A stretch of 64,000 nt of DNA from Sapria himalayana (lineage: Eukaryota; Streptophyta; Magnoliopsida; Malpighiales; Rafflesiaceae): positions 1,782,501-1,846,500 of the forward strand of contig JAREIK010017918.1 in assembly GCA_029783825.1 (NCBI GenBank), written 5' to 3'. Made by a program: the position numbers and the translations under genes. This document shows positions 33,360-45,141 of this stretch, piece by piece. The notes beneath the pieces were generated by a model. The model was not told the origin of the DNA, did no database searches, and worked only from the letters and a program-made list of their open reading frames with translations. Numbering within the stretch: position 1 is the stretch's first letter; every line of letters begins with the position of its first letter.

Positions 33360-34660
33360 AATAAAAAAGGATAAGCAACATGCATCGTGTCTTTATGTTC
33401 CCAGGTTGTTTCTTCTATTCCTTGATGCTGTCATATTGCTTTTACTAGTCTCATAGTTTTGCATCGCTAAACTTGATCTCGACTATCAATGATTCGCACT
33501 GGCATTTCTTTAAATGTTCCATCTGCGTCAATAACTAGTTCGCCTGAATCCATTACATGAGTTGGATCATGAATATATTTTCTAAGCATAGAGATGTGAA
33601 ATATCTCATGGACACCAGATAAATGTGGCGGAAATGGCAATCGATAAGAAACAAACCCAACTTTCTCGAGTATTTCGAAATGCCCAATATATCTTGGTGA
33701 TAACTTTTCATGCTTGTCAAATCGGATTACTCCCCTTTTTAGCATCATTTTCAAGAAAACATGATCTCCCACTTCAAATTATAGGGATCGTCTTCATTTA
33801 TCATCATAACTTTTCTATCAACTTTGTGCTGTAAGAAGACGTCATCGTATCAAAACTACTTTCTATGAAGTATCTCTAATCACATCTAGAATCGTGATGG
33901 ATCAATCTTTCACCTCAGCCCAACAAACTGGAGATGGACATGACCTTCCATACAATACTTCATATGGCGCCATTTGGATACTTACCTGATAACTATTGTT
34001 ATAGGCAAACTCGACCAAAGGCAGATGTTCTTCCCAACTACCCTTGAAATCTAGACAACATGCTCGCAATATATCTTCCAAAACTTGTATGGTTCTTTCT
34101 GAATGACTGTCAGTTTGTGGATGGAAAGTAATGCTCATTATTAACTATGTTCCCATTACTTTCTAAAAATTCTTCCAAAAATGAGCCATAAATTGTGTAT
34201 CTCTGTCTGATACAATAGATACTGGCACTCCATGTAATCGGATAATTTCTCGTATGTATAACCTACACAATTCATCGCGTGTGAAGGTCATTCGCATTGT
34301 TGAAGATGTGCAGACTTTGTAAGCCGGTCCAGAATTACTCATACAACATCATGTTTTCGTGATATCCGTGGCAAGTGAGTCACAAAATCCATTGTGATAT
34401 GTTCCCATTTCCACTCTGCTACCTCCAAAGGCTGGAGTAATCATGCTGGCCTCTGATGCTTAGCATTTATCTGCTGACACGTGAGGCATCGTTGAACAAA
34501 TTCCCCAATATGTCTCTTCATCTCATTCCAGTAATATTGGCAACAAAGATCATTAAACATTTTTGTGCAACCTGAATGTACGGTAAAACGAGAATAGTAA
34601 AATTCCTTAAGAATCTCCTCTCTCAATTCCACTATTTGGGGAACCACAATCTGTCTCCTA
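33360..34660 (-). pseudogene. Tekay/Del integrase and C-terminal chromodomain-like end
   Basis: From right to left: the zinc-binding part (34441-34647; HSGCTKM and CLTCQQ are visible, but the first His position reads Tyr); the catalytic core, with [10 protein letters not shown] near 34330, SDRDTQF near 34210 and HSERT near 34100 giving the D, D and E; the core end 33902-34138; then 33467-33772 with KLSPRYIGHFEIL. Past a stop at 33464 the frame continues to TTWEHKD near 33400, the chromodomain-like end of Tekay-type elements. Several stops and shifts. Confidence 0.88.
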
Positions 34661-34889
34661 AATCAAAGATTTCCATCCATATGAATAGCCCAACCTTCAT
34701 CGCACGTACCAACCTCTACTTGGTTCTTTATAGATAATATTTCTGCATCTTGTTTTTGCATCTCAATTACCTTATTTAATAGCAAAGGTATAGCTACTAA
34801 ATTTCCAATAACACCATAATTTTGATTGCTATATTGTAAGCTGAATCATCCCACAGTTTTGAGCATATCTCATTCCCACGAAGCTATAC

Positions 34890-35300
34890 TAGCTAGTGCA
34901 CCTTGTGACTTTCGACTAAGTGCATCAGCCACCACATTTATCTTACCTGTATGGTAATGGAAAGTAGAATCATAATCTTCCAGATACTCCATCCATCGAC
35001 GTTGTCTCATGTTTAGATCTTTTTGTGTAAAGATATATTTCAGACTTTTATGATCTAAATATACTTCAAATTACTCTCCATACAAATAGTGGCACCATAT
35101 TTTTAAAGTAAAGACTATAGCCACCAATTCTATATGATGTTTGGGATAATTTCTCTCATGATTATTTAACTGTCTTGAACCATAAGCTACCACACTCCCA
35201 GATTGCATCAGAACACATCCCAATCTATCTTTTGAGCTATCACAATACACTGTATATTTCTGCTCCCTATCTGGAATTATCAGAATAGGTCCTGAAGTAA
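34890..35300 (-). pseudogene. Tekay/Del RNase H
   Basis: Minus-strand frame with [19 protein letters not shown], a worn [20 protein letters not shown] and [12 protein letters not shown], the typical gypsy RNase H landmarks including the D of the DHKSL motif. Interrupted by stops. Confidence 0.85.
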
Positions 35301-35391
35301 GCTTCCTTTTTAATTTCTGGAATGCCTTTTCACATGAATTAGTCCACTCATACTCGACTTATTTCCTGGTTAATCTAGTCATTGGAGTAGC

Positions 35392-36305
35392 TCACCGTGA
35401 AAAATTCTCAATAAACCTTTTGTAATACCCAGCCAATCCCAAAAAACTACGTATTTCAAAAACTGACTTTGGCCTCTCCAATCTCATGATTGCCCTGACT
35501 TTTTCAGGGTCCACTAAGACACCTGTAGCTGACACTACATGTCCCAAAAATTTTATTTCTGTCAACCAAAAGTCACATTTACCAAACTTTGCATACAACT
35601 TATTTTCTCTCAAGGTTTGGAGAACAATATATAAATGATTCTCAAGCTCCCTTTCGGACTGAGAATAAATCAAAATATCATCCACAAAAATCACAACAAA
35701 ATAATCTAAATAGTGCTGAAATATTCTATGCATAAGATCCATGAATGCTGCTGGCACATTCGTTAATTCGAAAGGCATTTCTATAAACTCAAAATGCTCA
35801 TCCCATGTTATAAATGCTGTCTTAAGGATGTCGGCTTCCCTAATTCACAACTGGTGATATCCAGTACCAATATTTATCTTGGAAAAGACTTTTGCCCCTT
35901 TAACTGGTCAAATAAATCATTAATCCTTGGTAATGGATATCGATTCTTTATTGTAACCCTATTCAACTGTTGATAATCAATGCACAAGCGGAGGCTTTTA
36001 TCCTATTTCTTTACAAATAAAACCAGAGCACCCCAAGGTGAAGTGCTAGGTCTAATAAAACTCTTATTCAACAAATATTGTATCTGGATCTTGAGTTCTT
36101 GTAAATCAATCAGTGCCATCTTATGTGGAGTCATAGAAATGGGTGATGTACCAGGATGTAACTCAATACAAAAATCCACATCCCCATGCGGGGGTAGTCC
36201 TGGTAATTCATTAGCAAAAACATCCTCATATTCATAAACTATCCGAGAAAGATTCATATTCAATGTCCATTCTTCTTCTGCGGTGAGACATGCCAGCCAA
36301 CCCAT
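35392..36305 (-). pseudogene. Tekay/Del reverse transcriptase
   Basis: 36003-36305 holds the RT start (LPGLPPHGDVDFCIELHPG to SPWGALVLFVKK). 35392-35778 holds the palm region with [11 protein letters not shown] (the [FY]VDD catalytic box near 35665-35690) and [10 protein letters not shown]. The linking segment (35780-36000) is out of frame with a stop. Catalytic residues are present, but the protein is interrupted. Confidence 0.92.
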
Positions 36306-36447
36306 AAGTTGTCCATGTCATTTAGAATCATACGTAATATGAGATAAAGCATCAAGTTAATCCCCCTGAAATATAACACATATATCATCAGGTGTGGATA
36401 ATAATTCTTCTACGATCACAATCAATAATGACCCGATGTGCTGTTAA

Positions 36448-36690
36448 CTAGTTCATGCCAAGAATTACATCAAAATCCAACATGTCCATGACTCTAAGAT
36501 CTGCCATGATTATAATCCCTGAGATTTCTAACTCATAATCTCGACTTATCTGACTAATTTTCATTATAGACCCCAAAGGAGAAGTCGCATGCAATAACTT
36601 GTCCAAGTTTTTAACTCTTAATCCCAATTCTTTCAAACATGATGTAGAAATAAATGAATGTGATGCACCAGAATCAAATAGAACTCTTTC
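36448..36690 (-). pseudogene. Tekay/Del aspartic protease
   Basis: The minus strand reads LFDSGASHSFIS (active-site DSG at 36665-36676), then the flap region, and ends FDVILGMN. This is a complete-looking retroviral-type protease fold with the catalytic Asp kept. Confidence 0.88.
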
Positions 36691-36945
36691 CCATAAATGA
36701 AAATGTAAGAAAGTACCTTGTACTACTGACTGATAATCCTCTCCATTTGTGGTGTTATTGCATAGCCAGATGTCATTGGGTCCTTTAAGTCTCAGTCTGT
36801 GAGCTCTTGCCTCGACCTCGACCCATGCCTTGGCCTCATTGATATGCTTGTGAAGTAAGAGATATTTGTTGAGTACCCCAAGATTGCAGCCAATTCCTTG
36901 GACCCATACTAGAGAAAAGAGGAATAAACCGTGTTTGTGTATTTT

Positions 36946-37786
36946 TCACGGATGTCTGGGACTGTGATGTCTCATAATCCTGGAATTCCTGCTTCTGTGG
37001 ACATTCACATTTCCAATGTCCAGGCTAATGACATAAAAAATAAGTTTTCTGTCCAATTTGGCTAGAATTCCCAGTCTAGCTTTGGCCTTAATAATCACGA
37101 CCTTGTCCATAAAATCTTCGTGGGATAAATGGTCTCTGTGCTTTCTAGAAAAAATGTTGATTCTCTTTTCTTTTTCCACTAGCACTTCCACTCATTTCCT
37201 GGATATTTCGTGCATCCTCAGCCTCCCACTCGATGGCTAAAGCTGTCTTAACCATCGAATCCATATCTTGGATAGAAAATCCCACAATCTTGCCTCGGAT
37301 GTACAATTTTAATTCATCTTCAAATTTTCGAACCTTAGCCACATTAGTAGCCACATAATCATTCCCAAAATGTGCCAAATTGGTGAATTTGTCCACGTAG
37401 TCCAACACAATCATATTTTCTTGTCTAAGTTCAAGGAATTCTCGTGCATTGGCATGTCTAGCCGAAGTCAAAAAATATTTTTCTATAAATAATTCTTTGA
37501 ATTCTTTTCATGTCATTGCCTCTATATTCTTCGAGTCCTTTATCCAATCCCACCAAATTTGTGACTCACCCTCTAGCTGAAACGCTACTAGCTAGATCTT
37601 GGTAGCATTGGAAGTGATTTCCATTGCATCCAAGATTTTATCCACTTGTCGAAACCAATAATGTGCCACCATTGGGTCCTCCCCCCATAAATATTGTAGG
37701 ATGATGTGTCTTGAACTTTTGGAGGTTACTTGATCTTTCTTGACCTCCAGCTGCACTAGTTTGTGCAACCCTTGCAACAGCAACAC
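36946..37786 (-). pseudogene. Tekay/Del gag with zinc knuckle
   Basis: 37592-37786 (DPMVAHYWFRQVDKILDAM) and 37145-37471 (REFLELRQENMIVLDYVDKF) are the two halves of the gag core. At about 37003-37050 lies a zinc knuckle with C, H and last C visible (PGHWKCECP), but a stop falls between the Cys positions. Frame changes occur between pieces. Confidence 0.88.
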
Positions 37787-38113
37787 CCACAGTCTCTATC
37801 AGAGCCTCCTGATCAAAGAAGGTTGGAGATTGATCCTCATTTCGTGGACGTCCCTTGTGTCCTCGTTCTCTACTTGCTATCTACATAAGTCAAATAATAA
37901 TATAAGAAGCACATTTATTTCCTATTATTAGTGCACATGCCACTAATAATAGTCTTTTCATTTCGAGAATATCATTTCATTTTCTAAACCACTAAGATTA
38001 TGTTTCTTTACCCTAGTGTTTTTTTCCCCCGAATATTAGATATTTATATATCTAAATATTCCTACCACATGATGAAACTTATACCAATTTCTGGGTTATA
38101 GGTAACCGTATAC

Positions 38114-38131
38114 CTAACCTCAGATACCAAG
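38114..38131 (-). other. tRNA-Met-like primer-binding site
   Basis: The minus strand reads TTGGTATCTGAGGTTAGG just inside the right LTR, near the TGGTATCAGAGC complement of initiator tRNA-Met with two differences. Confidence 0.7.
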
Positions 38132-38132
38132 C

Positions 38133-39616
38133 TGTGACACCTCATTTCCCCAGGGGTCCCATTCATTCCATCACACAATACAATGTGTAATAAAATAAAA
38201 ATTTCTCAAATGTACAATACATTTTTTTTCCTTTTACATTTTATTTGCTCAGCAAAAGAAAGAAATCACACAACATATTATTTAAGCAACGATTGGCTTT
38301 CCTTCACAAGTGTGATCTCGTATGTGGATCTGTCATCTGTCCTGGACCCGTACTTGAAAAGGGGTCCCATAACGAAGTGAGCAAAGCTCAATAGGGTAAA
38401 CTTTTCCAGAGTTACTCTCTACCTAACCGCACGTAAAATGTCATGAATATACATCAACACTCATTCAAGTACAATATGTATATGAATGTAATTATGGATG
38501 AAATGTTTATATGCCCATATTCCTGAGTCTAAACGACTCTCTCACACATGCCGAAACCAAGTGTGATATATTATATCTTTGGATATGCATATGTATATAT
38601 GTATATATATCTATAGAAATATTTATTTTCTTGGACCTCCTCCGGAAAATATATGTACACATGCCGAAAAATATGGACCTCCTCCGAAAAATATATTGGA
38701 CAACTATCCGAATAAAATATGATTTTCTTGGATTTACTCCGAGAAATAAACACCACCGCAACTTTACTGTACGTTGTCCCAATTCGAGTTCCCTAAATAC
38801 CATCCATATACCTATATATAAATATATATCATGCACCCACCCATGTATATGGAATGTTCCCATGCATATGAAATACAATTATGTCATTTTCAATTTAACC
38901 TATGTTTCAGACACAATTATAAAAATCCAAATCTAATTCGTCCTGCACTAACAATTTCTAACGAAATACTGAAACTTTTTACCAATTAATTATTTCCAAT
39001 AAATTTTCCAATAATTCGACTTGAAATATAAAACATGATCATTTCAGACCATTAAATAGTAAGAAATTCTGATAAGAGAAAACCACTCTCTTTCAGAAAA
39101 TTTCTCCTAAACTTTTTATGCCATTTCAGGCTATTAACTGATTTTTTTTTCTCTGTACCGTCTCTCTCTCCCTCCGGCTCCAAAATTTTCCAACTTCTCC
39201 CATTTTTTCGGATTCCTGACGTTTTTCTTTTTTTTTTAAATATTTATTCATTTATTATTATTAAGTAATAATATAATACTTTTATTAACACCTGTACAGC
39301 CAGCGGACCACCAGCACAGGTGCTGCCACGTGTGGATAACGTGGCATGGTCTTTCGGTTACAAGAAATTGTTTTTTTCATAAATATTCTAATAATTATTA
39401 AATATAAAAATATAACTAAATTCTGACTTTCTCATAATTTAACGAAATTTGACTCCGTAAATATATTTTCCAAGACGAATACAATAACGACATCCATTTT
39501 ATCAATATAGCCCTAAAATTTTCAGGTTATTTTCTCTTATTGCAAAATTATCATTTTGCCCTTTTCTAGAAATCAAATTATGATAGTTATTTATCTTTTT
39601 TTTTCAGTAATTCAAA
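38133..39616 (-). repeat. Tekay/Del 5' LTR
   Basis: On the + strand it starts TGTGACACCTC and ends near CAGTAATTCAAA, where the other LTR ends CGAGATTTCACA, so its outer terminus has mutated. About 1.48 kb against 1.56 kb for the other LTR, the difference being indels. Frames here copy those of the left LTR. Confidence 0.9.
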
Positions 39617-40130
39617 TTTTTTGTTTTTTTTTTAAAAACCTGGTGTACGCAGATCAAGAATGTGGGATGAAATCTCTTGTTCTAATTTAAAAAAATAATA
39701 ATAAATAAAAATTTTAAAAATAATGAATATGGGAATGTCTCATTTTTACAAAGAGGGAATGGGAATGCATGGTGCCCTCTTGGATGGTGACTGCCCCCAT
39801 CCAGTTTTGTTAAAAAACCAAATATTAAAAAAAATGAGAGAAATGGGCATGTGTGTTTAAAGATGTGTGTTTTTTTTGGGCATTACTATGGTGTCATGTT
39901 TTTAATTTTGGAATTACAAAAGTTTTTGTTTTTGTGTTTTTCTTCATGGATGTCCAGTGTAAGGCTTCCCAAGTATGCCATTTTCTTCTCATCTTCATGC
40001 AAGAGTTTTAGGGAAGACACTTTGGTCTGCCGCTTAGTGTCTCTCTAATTATATTCTTTCTTGGCTAGGTATTAGTTTGAGAAAGTCTTATTTTGGAGTC
40101 AATCATTTATGCTTATATTATTTTCTATAT
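39617..40130 (+). mobile_element. Family X LTR, right part after the Tekay/Del insertion
   Basis: GATCAAGAATGTGGGATG followed by A-rich sequence (39656-39730) aligns with 48095-48180 in the family X LTR at 47935, so it continues the LTR cut at 31679. The right edge is uncertain. Confidence 0.5.
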
Positions 40131-40844
40131 AATTATTAATTTATAGAAATATATATCATAAAATTATGATTTGTTTACATAAATTGTATAGTATGTATTT
40201 TTTTGGTTTTAAAATTTATAATTTAATATCTTTTTTAAAAATATTCAGCTTATATAATATATTTTTGTAGTGTGGAACATATTTTTTTTGTCTGTGGGCA
40301 AGATAAAGAACCATGAGAAATTATAATTTGGACAATGTTTGAAGATTCAAAAAATTGTGGATTGAATCTTCTTTTTGGTCCAACAATCAAGATGCAATCA
40401 CAATGTTGATCCCAAGTAATAAATATAATAAACGGACATTATTACCTTAATAATAATATAGAAAGAGATCCAGAGTATTTACATAGATATTTTATGTTTA
40501 CATATTTATACTGTTTTTTAGATTTTTTAGGGTTTTATATCCAAAAAAATATTTTATAATTCAAAATTTAATCTTGGACAATCTATGCTTTACAAATTTC
40601 TTATATGTGTAAAGAACTTTTTAGCGTCCATTATTCGATTTGATATTTTTATATTTGGACTATGTTTTCCACTGTATTTGATTTTACAGAATTGTTAAAT
40701 TTAAAATTTTATTTATATTTGGATTGTTGAATTTATTAATTTTGTTATTTTATTAACTAATCATTATTTTTGATATTTAGTACTGATTTTGAATAAACCC
40801 TAGTACCAACGTCCAAACCCACAACAAATAAAGATAACTTATAA
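40131..40844. other. AT-rich stretch without recognised gene
   Basis: No ORF or family match seen. It lies between the family X LTR remnant and the right direct-repeat block, so it is probably retroelement-internal. Confidence 0.4.
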
Positions 40845-41365
40845 ACTAACTGCATATAAAAAAGACAACCATGGTACACTCATTTGATTTTTAATTTCAC
40901 ATTTATTTATAATAGAAATGTCAAGAAAACAAACCATAAATGCCCCACGTATTCTTATTGATAATGGTCTCATCATGGTTAATTATATTCAATATATCTT
41001 ACTTTCCAATATTATGTAAGTTCAAAATATAAATTTTTTCTAATTGGATATTTATTCTTTTTTTGTAACATTGTTTAGTGATATTTAGGATTGTTTATGG
41101 AATTTTTGCCTTGAAACAAATTAAATCGAGCAATAAATTTTTTTGATCACTGGAGATATTGCTATATTTTAGAATAATTTAGGTGCCAATAGTCCAATAA
41201 TGAGTGTATGCATTGGTTTTATTTATGCATAATAAATAAAACATGTTACTTAATCAAGTAAACAAGGTTAAACTCCATAATCTCTTTCAAAAAAAAAAAA
41301 AGCTTTAAAGATTCTAGTTATACTCAATGCCACAATAATCCAATTGTCTGACTTGACTGCACAGT
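40845..41365 (+). repeat. Direct-repeat block, right copy
   Basis: Second copy of 31085-31640, shorter by small deletions. After TCTGACTTGACTG it departs from the left copy. About 1.1 kb later (at 42487) the family X LTR start is found, which in the left copy follows at once. Confidence 0.85.
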
Positions 41366-41628
41366 AGACGCTAGAAATAGAAAGAGATAAAGAGGACCTT
41401 AAAAGGGCATAACACATTTAATGGAACAAACCCTGTGCACGCAATTGTTCACCCACACACTGAACACATCTCTGAAATCAGCTCAGCAGTCAGTGCGTCC
41501 AGCAGCACTTCAGGATTAGCCATATGCCACTCCTTCCTTCCCTTTTGTCCCTCTCATCCCCTGAACCATCTTTGGGTCCCTCTTTTGTGTCTTCTTTGTG
41601 CTCTCTGTCTCGTCTCTCTCAGCTCCCT

Positions 41629-41661
<33 letters not shown>

Positions 41662-42480
41662 CCCCTCTCTCCCTCCCTCCATCCCCCTCTCTCCCTCCCT
41701 CCATCCCCCTCTCTCCCTCCCTCCATCCCCCCTCTCTCTCTTCTTCCCTCCCTCCATCCCCCCTCTCTCTCCTTCCCTCCCTCCCTCCCCCTCTCTCTCC
41801 CTCTCCCCTGTCTCTCTCCCCCTCCCTCCCTCCACCCCCCTCTCTCCCTCCCTCCCTCCCTCCCTACCTATCTCTCTCTCCCTCTCCCCTGTGTCCCCCC
41901 CCCCTCTCCCCCTCCCTCCATTTCTCTCTCTCTCCCTCTCTCCCTCCCTCCCTCCCTCCCTCTCTCTCTCTCCCTCTTCCTCTCCTTTTGCTATTACTAC
42001 TTCCTGACCTATCATCATTTCACCCCACTCCCCATGTCACCCGTCCCTTCTAAGATGAGGGATCCTGTTATAGTGTGTTAATTCTGCTTTGTATTCCCAC
42101 GACTAAAATGGGGCGTTTCCTTACTTCGCTATCCTAGTTATTCTCATACAATAAATAACCTTCACCTTCAATTTCTTGGGGTTTCATAGTTCAATACCAT
42201 TACGAAATTTAAACAAATGAATATGGATTTTAAAATACTGTTTGGAATTTGGATATGACAGTTGACATCGATATATAAAACGTGGCTTCCGACCTGCTAT
42301 TTAGGACACCTACACCTTACCTTCACAAGTTTAATAGCATCAGATTTCAGTTTATAATTTTTGATATTAATGGTTCAAACCACGACCACATGACATTACT
42401 TACAAATTTATCTAGTTTTTTAATGTTTTAAACCACATAAGTTTTTATTTATTTAATTATTTTCGTTTTATGCATATAAT
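41366..42480. other. 1.1-kb segment absent from the left copy, with CT tract
   Basis: Inserted between the direct-repeat block and the LTR relative to 31085-31679. It starts TGCACAGTAGACGCTAG, holds the polypyrimidine tract, then AATTCTGCTTTGTATTCC and AT-rich sequence. No gene supported. It may be the element's original 3' internal region, lost from the left copy, or a separate insertion. Confidence 0.55.
41620..41985. repeat. Polypyrimidine CT/CCCT minisatellite
   Basis: More than 350 bp almost without purines, made of CTCTCT, CCCTCCCT and a ~24-bp CCCTCTCTCCCTCCCTCCAT unit repeated about four times at 41660-41765. Pro/Ser/Leu frames read through it (41435-42007, 41524-42081) and Glu/Arg/Gly frames on the other strand are artefacts of composition. 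Confidence 0.95.
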
Positions 42481-42486
42481 ACCTAA

Positions 42487-42840
42487 AGTTGGTATGCTCC
42501 ATTTAAGTAGACCGAATTTTATTTAGTTTATATTGTGTTTGTATTTTAATTTTAAAATAATAATATATAATAATTATTTTAATCTCCTATACCCTACCAC
42601 TAAGTTTTTGTTATTGTTACTAGAAGTGCATGGTGGATTATAATTTCAAAAGAAAATAAAAATAAAACTTTTTAAAATTTTGCATTCGTGTACCAAATGA
42701 GGAGAGTCCCTATTAATCACAAGAACAAAAAAAGTTTTTTAACAGAAACATCTTTTCCTAAAGCTGTAAAAAAAATTGCAGACTATAAACTATAACTGAG
42801 GAGAATTATTTCTGAAGAGAAGTTTTTTATTTTATTCTAT
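42487..42840 (+). mobile_element. Family X LTR, middle copy
   Basis: Starts AAAGTTGGTATGCTCC and aligns by eye with 47935-48300 (GGTATGC, TTTTATTTAGTT, TTTTAATTTTAAAATAA). Homology fades near 42770-42840, where the minus-strand copia fragment begins. It may be the 5' LTR of the element at 44922-47935, but this was not proved. Confidence 0.55.
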
Positions 42841-43098
42841 ATTCTTATAAGCAATACAATGATTTATTTATAGGGTATAGATTGTTCTTCTAAAACTGAA
42901 AATTAAAAATTATTATCACCCGTAAAAATAACTGCTGACTTTTGATATTTCATCTTCCACATTAAAAATGAATATATAATGTTTATTTAACAAGACTCCC
43001 ACATAAACTTAAATACTTCTGCCATCTTTCATGCCGAGCATTCTTGTGCAGTTGTCGAGTAGTATCATAGGTAGCGGTTTCGTGAAGATATCTGCGAC

Positions 43099-43335
43099 TT
43101 AATCCTGACTTGCCACGTATACTAATTCTATATTTCCTTCATTCACTTGATCTCGAATGAAGTGAATACGAACGTCAATATGCTTGCTTCTCTCATGATT
43201 CACCAGGTTTTTGCTCAACTCAATTGCTGATTTTTTGTCAACTCGTATCTCAGTCGCATCGAGTTGTCGTTGCTCCATCTTGCCCAATAAATTTCTGAGC
43301 CATACCGCATGATGTACACACAAAGATACTGCCAC
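43099..43335 (-). pseudogene. copia RNase H
   Basis: Open minus-strand frame of 78 codons with VWLRNLLGKM, DKKSAIELSKN and RSKHIDVRIHFIRDQV, the copia RNase H core and end. A stop follows VASQD; the remaining few residues of the domain lie just downstream. Confidence 0.88.
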
Positions 43336-43386
43336 ATATTCATCTTCACATGTCGAGAGTGTTACGATTGGTTGCTTCTTTGAAAG

Positions 43387-44388
43387 CTAGGTAAACGCCG
43401 TGGCAGCCACAAAAAACACATAACCCGATGTGCTTTTCCGATCGTCCAAGTCTCTGCACCAATCATTGTCGGAGTATCTGACCAATTTGTAATCTACCGC
43501 ATTTGGATAGAATAACCTGAGTGACATTATTCCTTTGATGTACCATAGAATTCGATTTAACACCTTCCAATGTGAATAGACTGGCACCCCCATGAACCAA
43601 CTTACAATGTCGACACTTAAAGCAAGGTCTGGCCTTATGCATGTGAGATAGCGAAGGCTTCCCACTATACTCCAGTATTTGCTTGTGTCAACTCATTCTT
43701 CTCCAACAAACTTAGAAAGTTTTGCACCTAGTACAATTGGTGTTGAAACTGGATTGCAAGACTCCATCTTTTATTTCTTTAAAATCTTTTTTGTATATGT
43801 CTCCTGCGATACAAAGATACTCATCTTTCCTTGTCTTACCTCCATAGCAAGGAAAAACTTCATCAAACCCAAATCTGTCATCCTGAATTTCCGTATCATT
43901 GTGCTCTTGAACTTTTGTATCATTACATTATTATTCCCCATAAAAATGGGATCATCAACATATAGAGCAACAAATAACATATTACCTCTACTTTTCTTCA
44001 CATAAAGGGCATGTTCTTAGGGACATTGCTCAAACCCATTCACTTTGAAGTATGTATCGATATGAGTATTCCATGCCCGCAATGCTTGCTTCAACCCATA
44101 AAGTGTCTTCTTCAATTTCAACACCTTCTTTTCTTCTCCAATTTTCATATACCCGGGTAGTTGTTTAATATAAATCTCTTCTTCAAGCACACCATTCAGG
44201 AGTGCCAACTTGACATCCATTTGCAATTTTGGCCATTTGAATTTAGCCGCTTGTGAAATGAGAAATCTGATTGTCTCCATTCTTGCAACGGGAACAAACA
44301 CCTGGTCATAATCGATTCCCACCTTTTGCTTGTAACCCTTTGCTACAAGTCTCGCCTTATACAATTTTATCTCCTCTTGAGCATTCAT
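43387..44388 (-). pseudogene. copia reverse transcriptase
   Basis: Three frames in order: 44017-44388 (YKARLVAKGYKQKVGIDYD to LYGLKQALRAWN), 43771-44001 (FVALYVDDPIFMG with the YVDD box, then MTDLGLMKFFLAMEV) and 43387-43665 (SLRYLTCIRPDLALSV). Joined by a stop and shifts. The catalytic Asp pair is kept. Confidence 0.92.
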
Positions 44389-44560
44389 CTTTCTCTTAAA
44401 TACTCAATTGACATCAATGGGCTGAGTTCCTTTCGGCAATTCTACTAACTCCCATGTGTGGTTGTGATCTATTACTTTAATCCCCTAGTCCATGGCAGTT
44501 TGCCACTTCTTGTCTTGCACCGCCTGTTCAAAACTTGTATTCTCGAAATCTACCAAAAGA

Positions 44561-44921
44561 CATACAAGATTGATGAAAAGGAGAATAATGTATAGAATCT
44601 CCTCTTCTTCTCAAAAATTTGGATATATTCAAGATTGATGAATCTTTCTGAAAATGTAAATGGATTGAATTAAATTGGATGATAGGCATTTTAAGTGCAA
44701 ATTTAATTTTCTATGTTTTGGAATTGTGAAATGGATTGAGATAAATTTTGAAGTTGTATTTAATTTACTTGTGCACTTATTAAAATCCAAAATTGCATTT
44801 ATTTATTTTAATTAAAATAATTGTTAAACTTAATTTATTTAATTTAAAACTTAGAATTTTTCAAATTTTATATATAATATTTTAGTTTTTATGCAACTAA
44901 TTACTGACTAGCCTTTTCCAA
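44561..44921 (+). mobile_element. Probable end of a copia 5' LTR
   Basis: AT-rich sequence that ends CCTTTTCCAACA at 44921, directly followed by a primer-binding site, so it is read as the end of the 5' LTR of the + strand copia element. Its match with the 47935 LTR could not be confirmed by eye. Confidence 0.4.
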
Positions 44922-44936
44922 CAATGTGTATCATAG
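44922..44936 (+). other. tRNA-Met-like primer-binding site
   Basis: ATGTGTATCATAGCTT follows CCAACA; compare TGGTATCAAAGC at 54763 in the complete copia. Two or three differences from the tRNA-Met complement. Confidence 0.6.
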
Positions 44937-45141
44937 CTTTAATTCTCAATATCACCCAAAAAAGTAGTAACAAAATGTCCATTGAGGATGTCATTTAGTG
45001 ATACCAACATGATAAGTAGTTAATTTGTTAGCATCAAACTGATATCATATAAATTTGATACTAACAGAATGATATCCGATATGAATTGGTAAATTTTTAT
45101 TTGTGTGATTTTTCTATGATGTAAAATTAATTTTTGCTATT

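Larger units (their letters stand above)
31680..39616 (-). mobile_element. Near-complete Ty3/gypsy Tekay/Del-type retrotransposon
   Basis: Two long LTRs (31680-33240 and 38133-39616) flank gag, protease, RT, RNase H, integrase and a C-terminal chromodomain-like region in the chromovirus order, all on the minus strand. A tRNA-Met-like primer site adjoins the right LTR and a polypurine tract adjoins the left one. TTTTT lies on both outer flanks and may be the 5-bp target duplication. All genes have stops or shifts, so the element is not autonomous now. It is inserted into a family X LTR. Confidence 0.92.
42850..44560 (-). mobile_element. Ty1/copia fragment: RT, RNase H and 3' LTR
   Basis: The 3' part of a copia element. 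RT 44017-44388 and 43771-44001, RT end 43387-43665 and RNase H 43099-43335 occur in order from right to left. Beyond RNase H the minus strand reads on to a purine run GTGGGAG near 43000 and then TTGTTAAATAAAC, a plausible polypurine tract and LTR start. A TATA-like CCTATAAATAAATC lies at about 42864-42878 in that LTR. Integrase, protease and gag are absent. Frames are better kept than in copies A and B, so it is younger. Confidence 0.85.

Noticed and set aside
41435..42081. Pro/Ser/Leu-rich open frames of 150-190 codons and Glu/Arg/Gly-rich frames opposite
   Set aside because: They exist only because the CT tract cannot form stop codons; all frames on both strands are open together.
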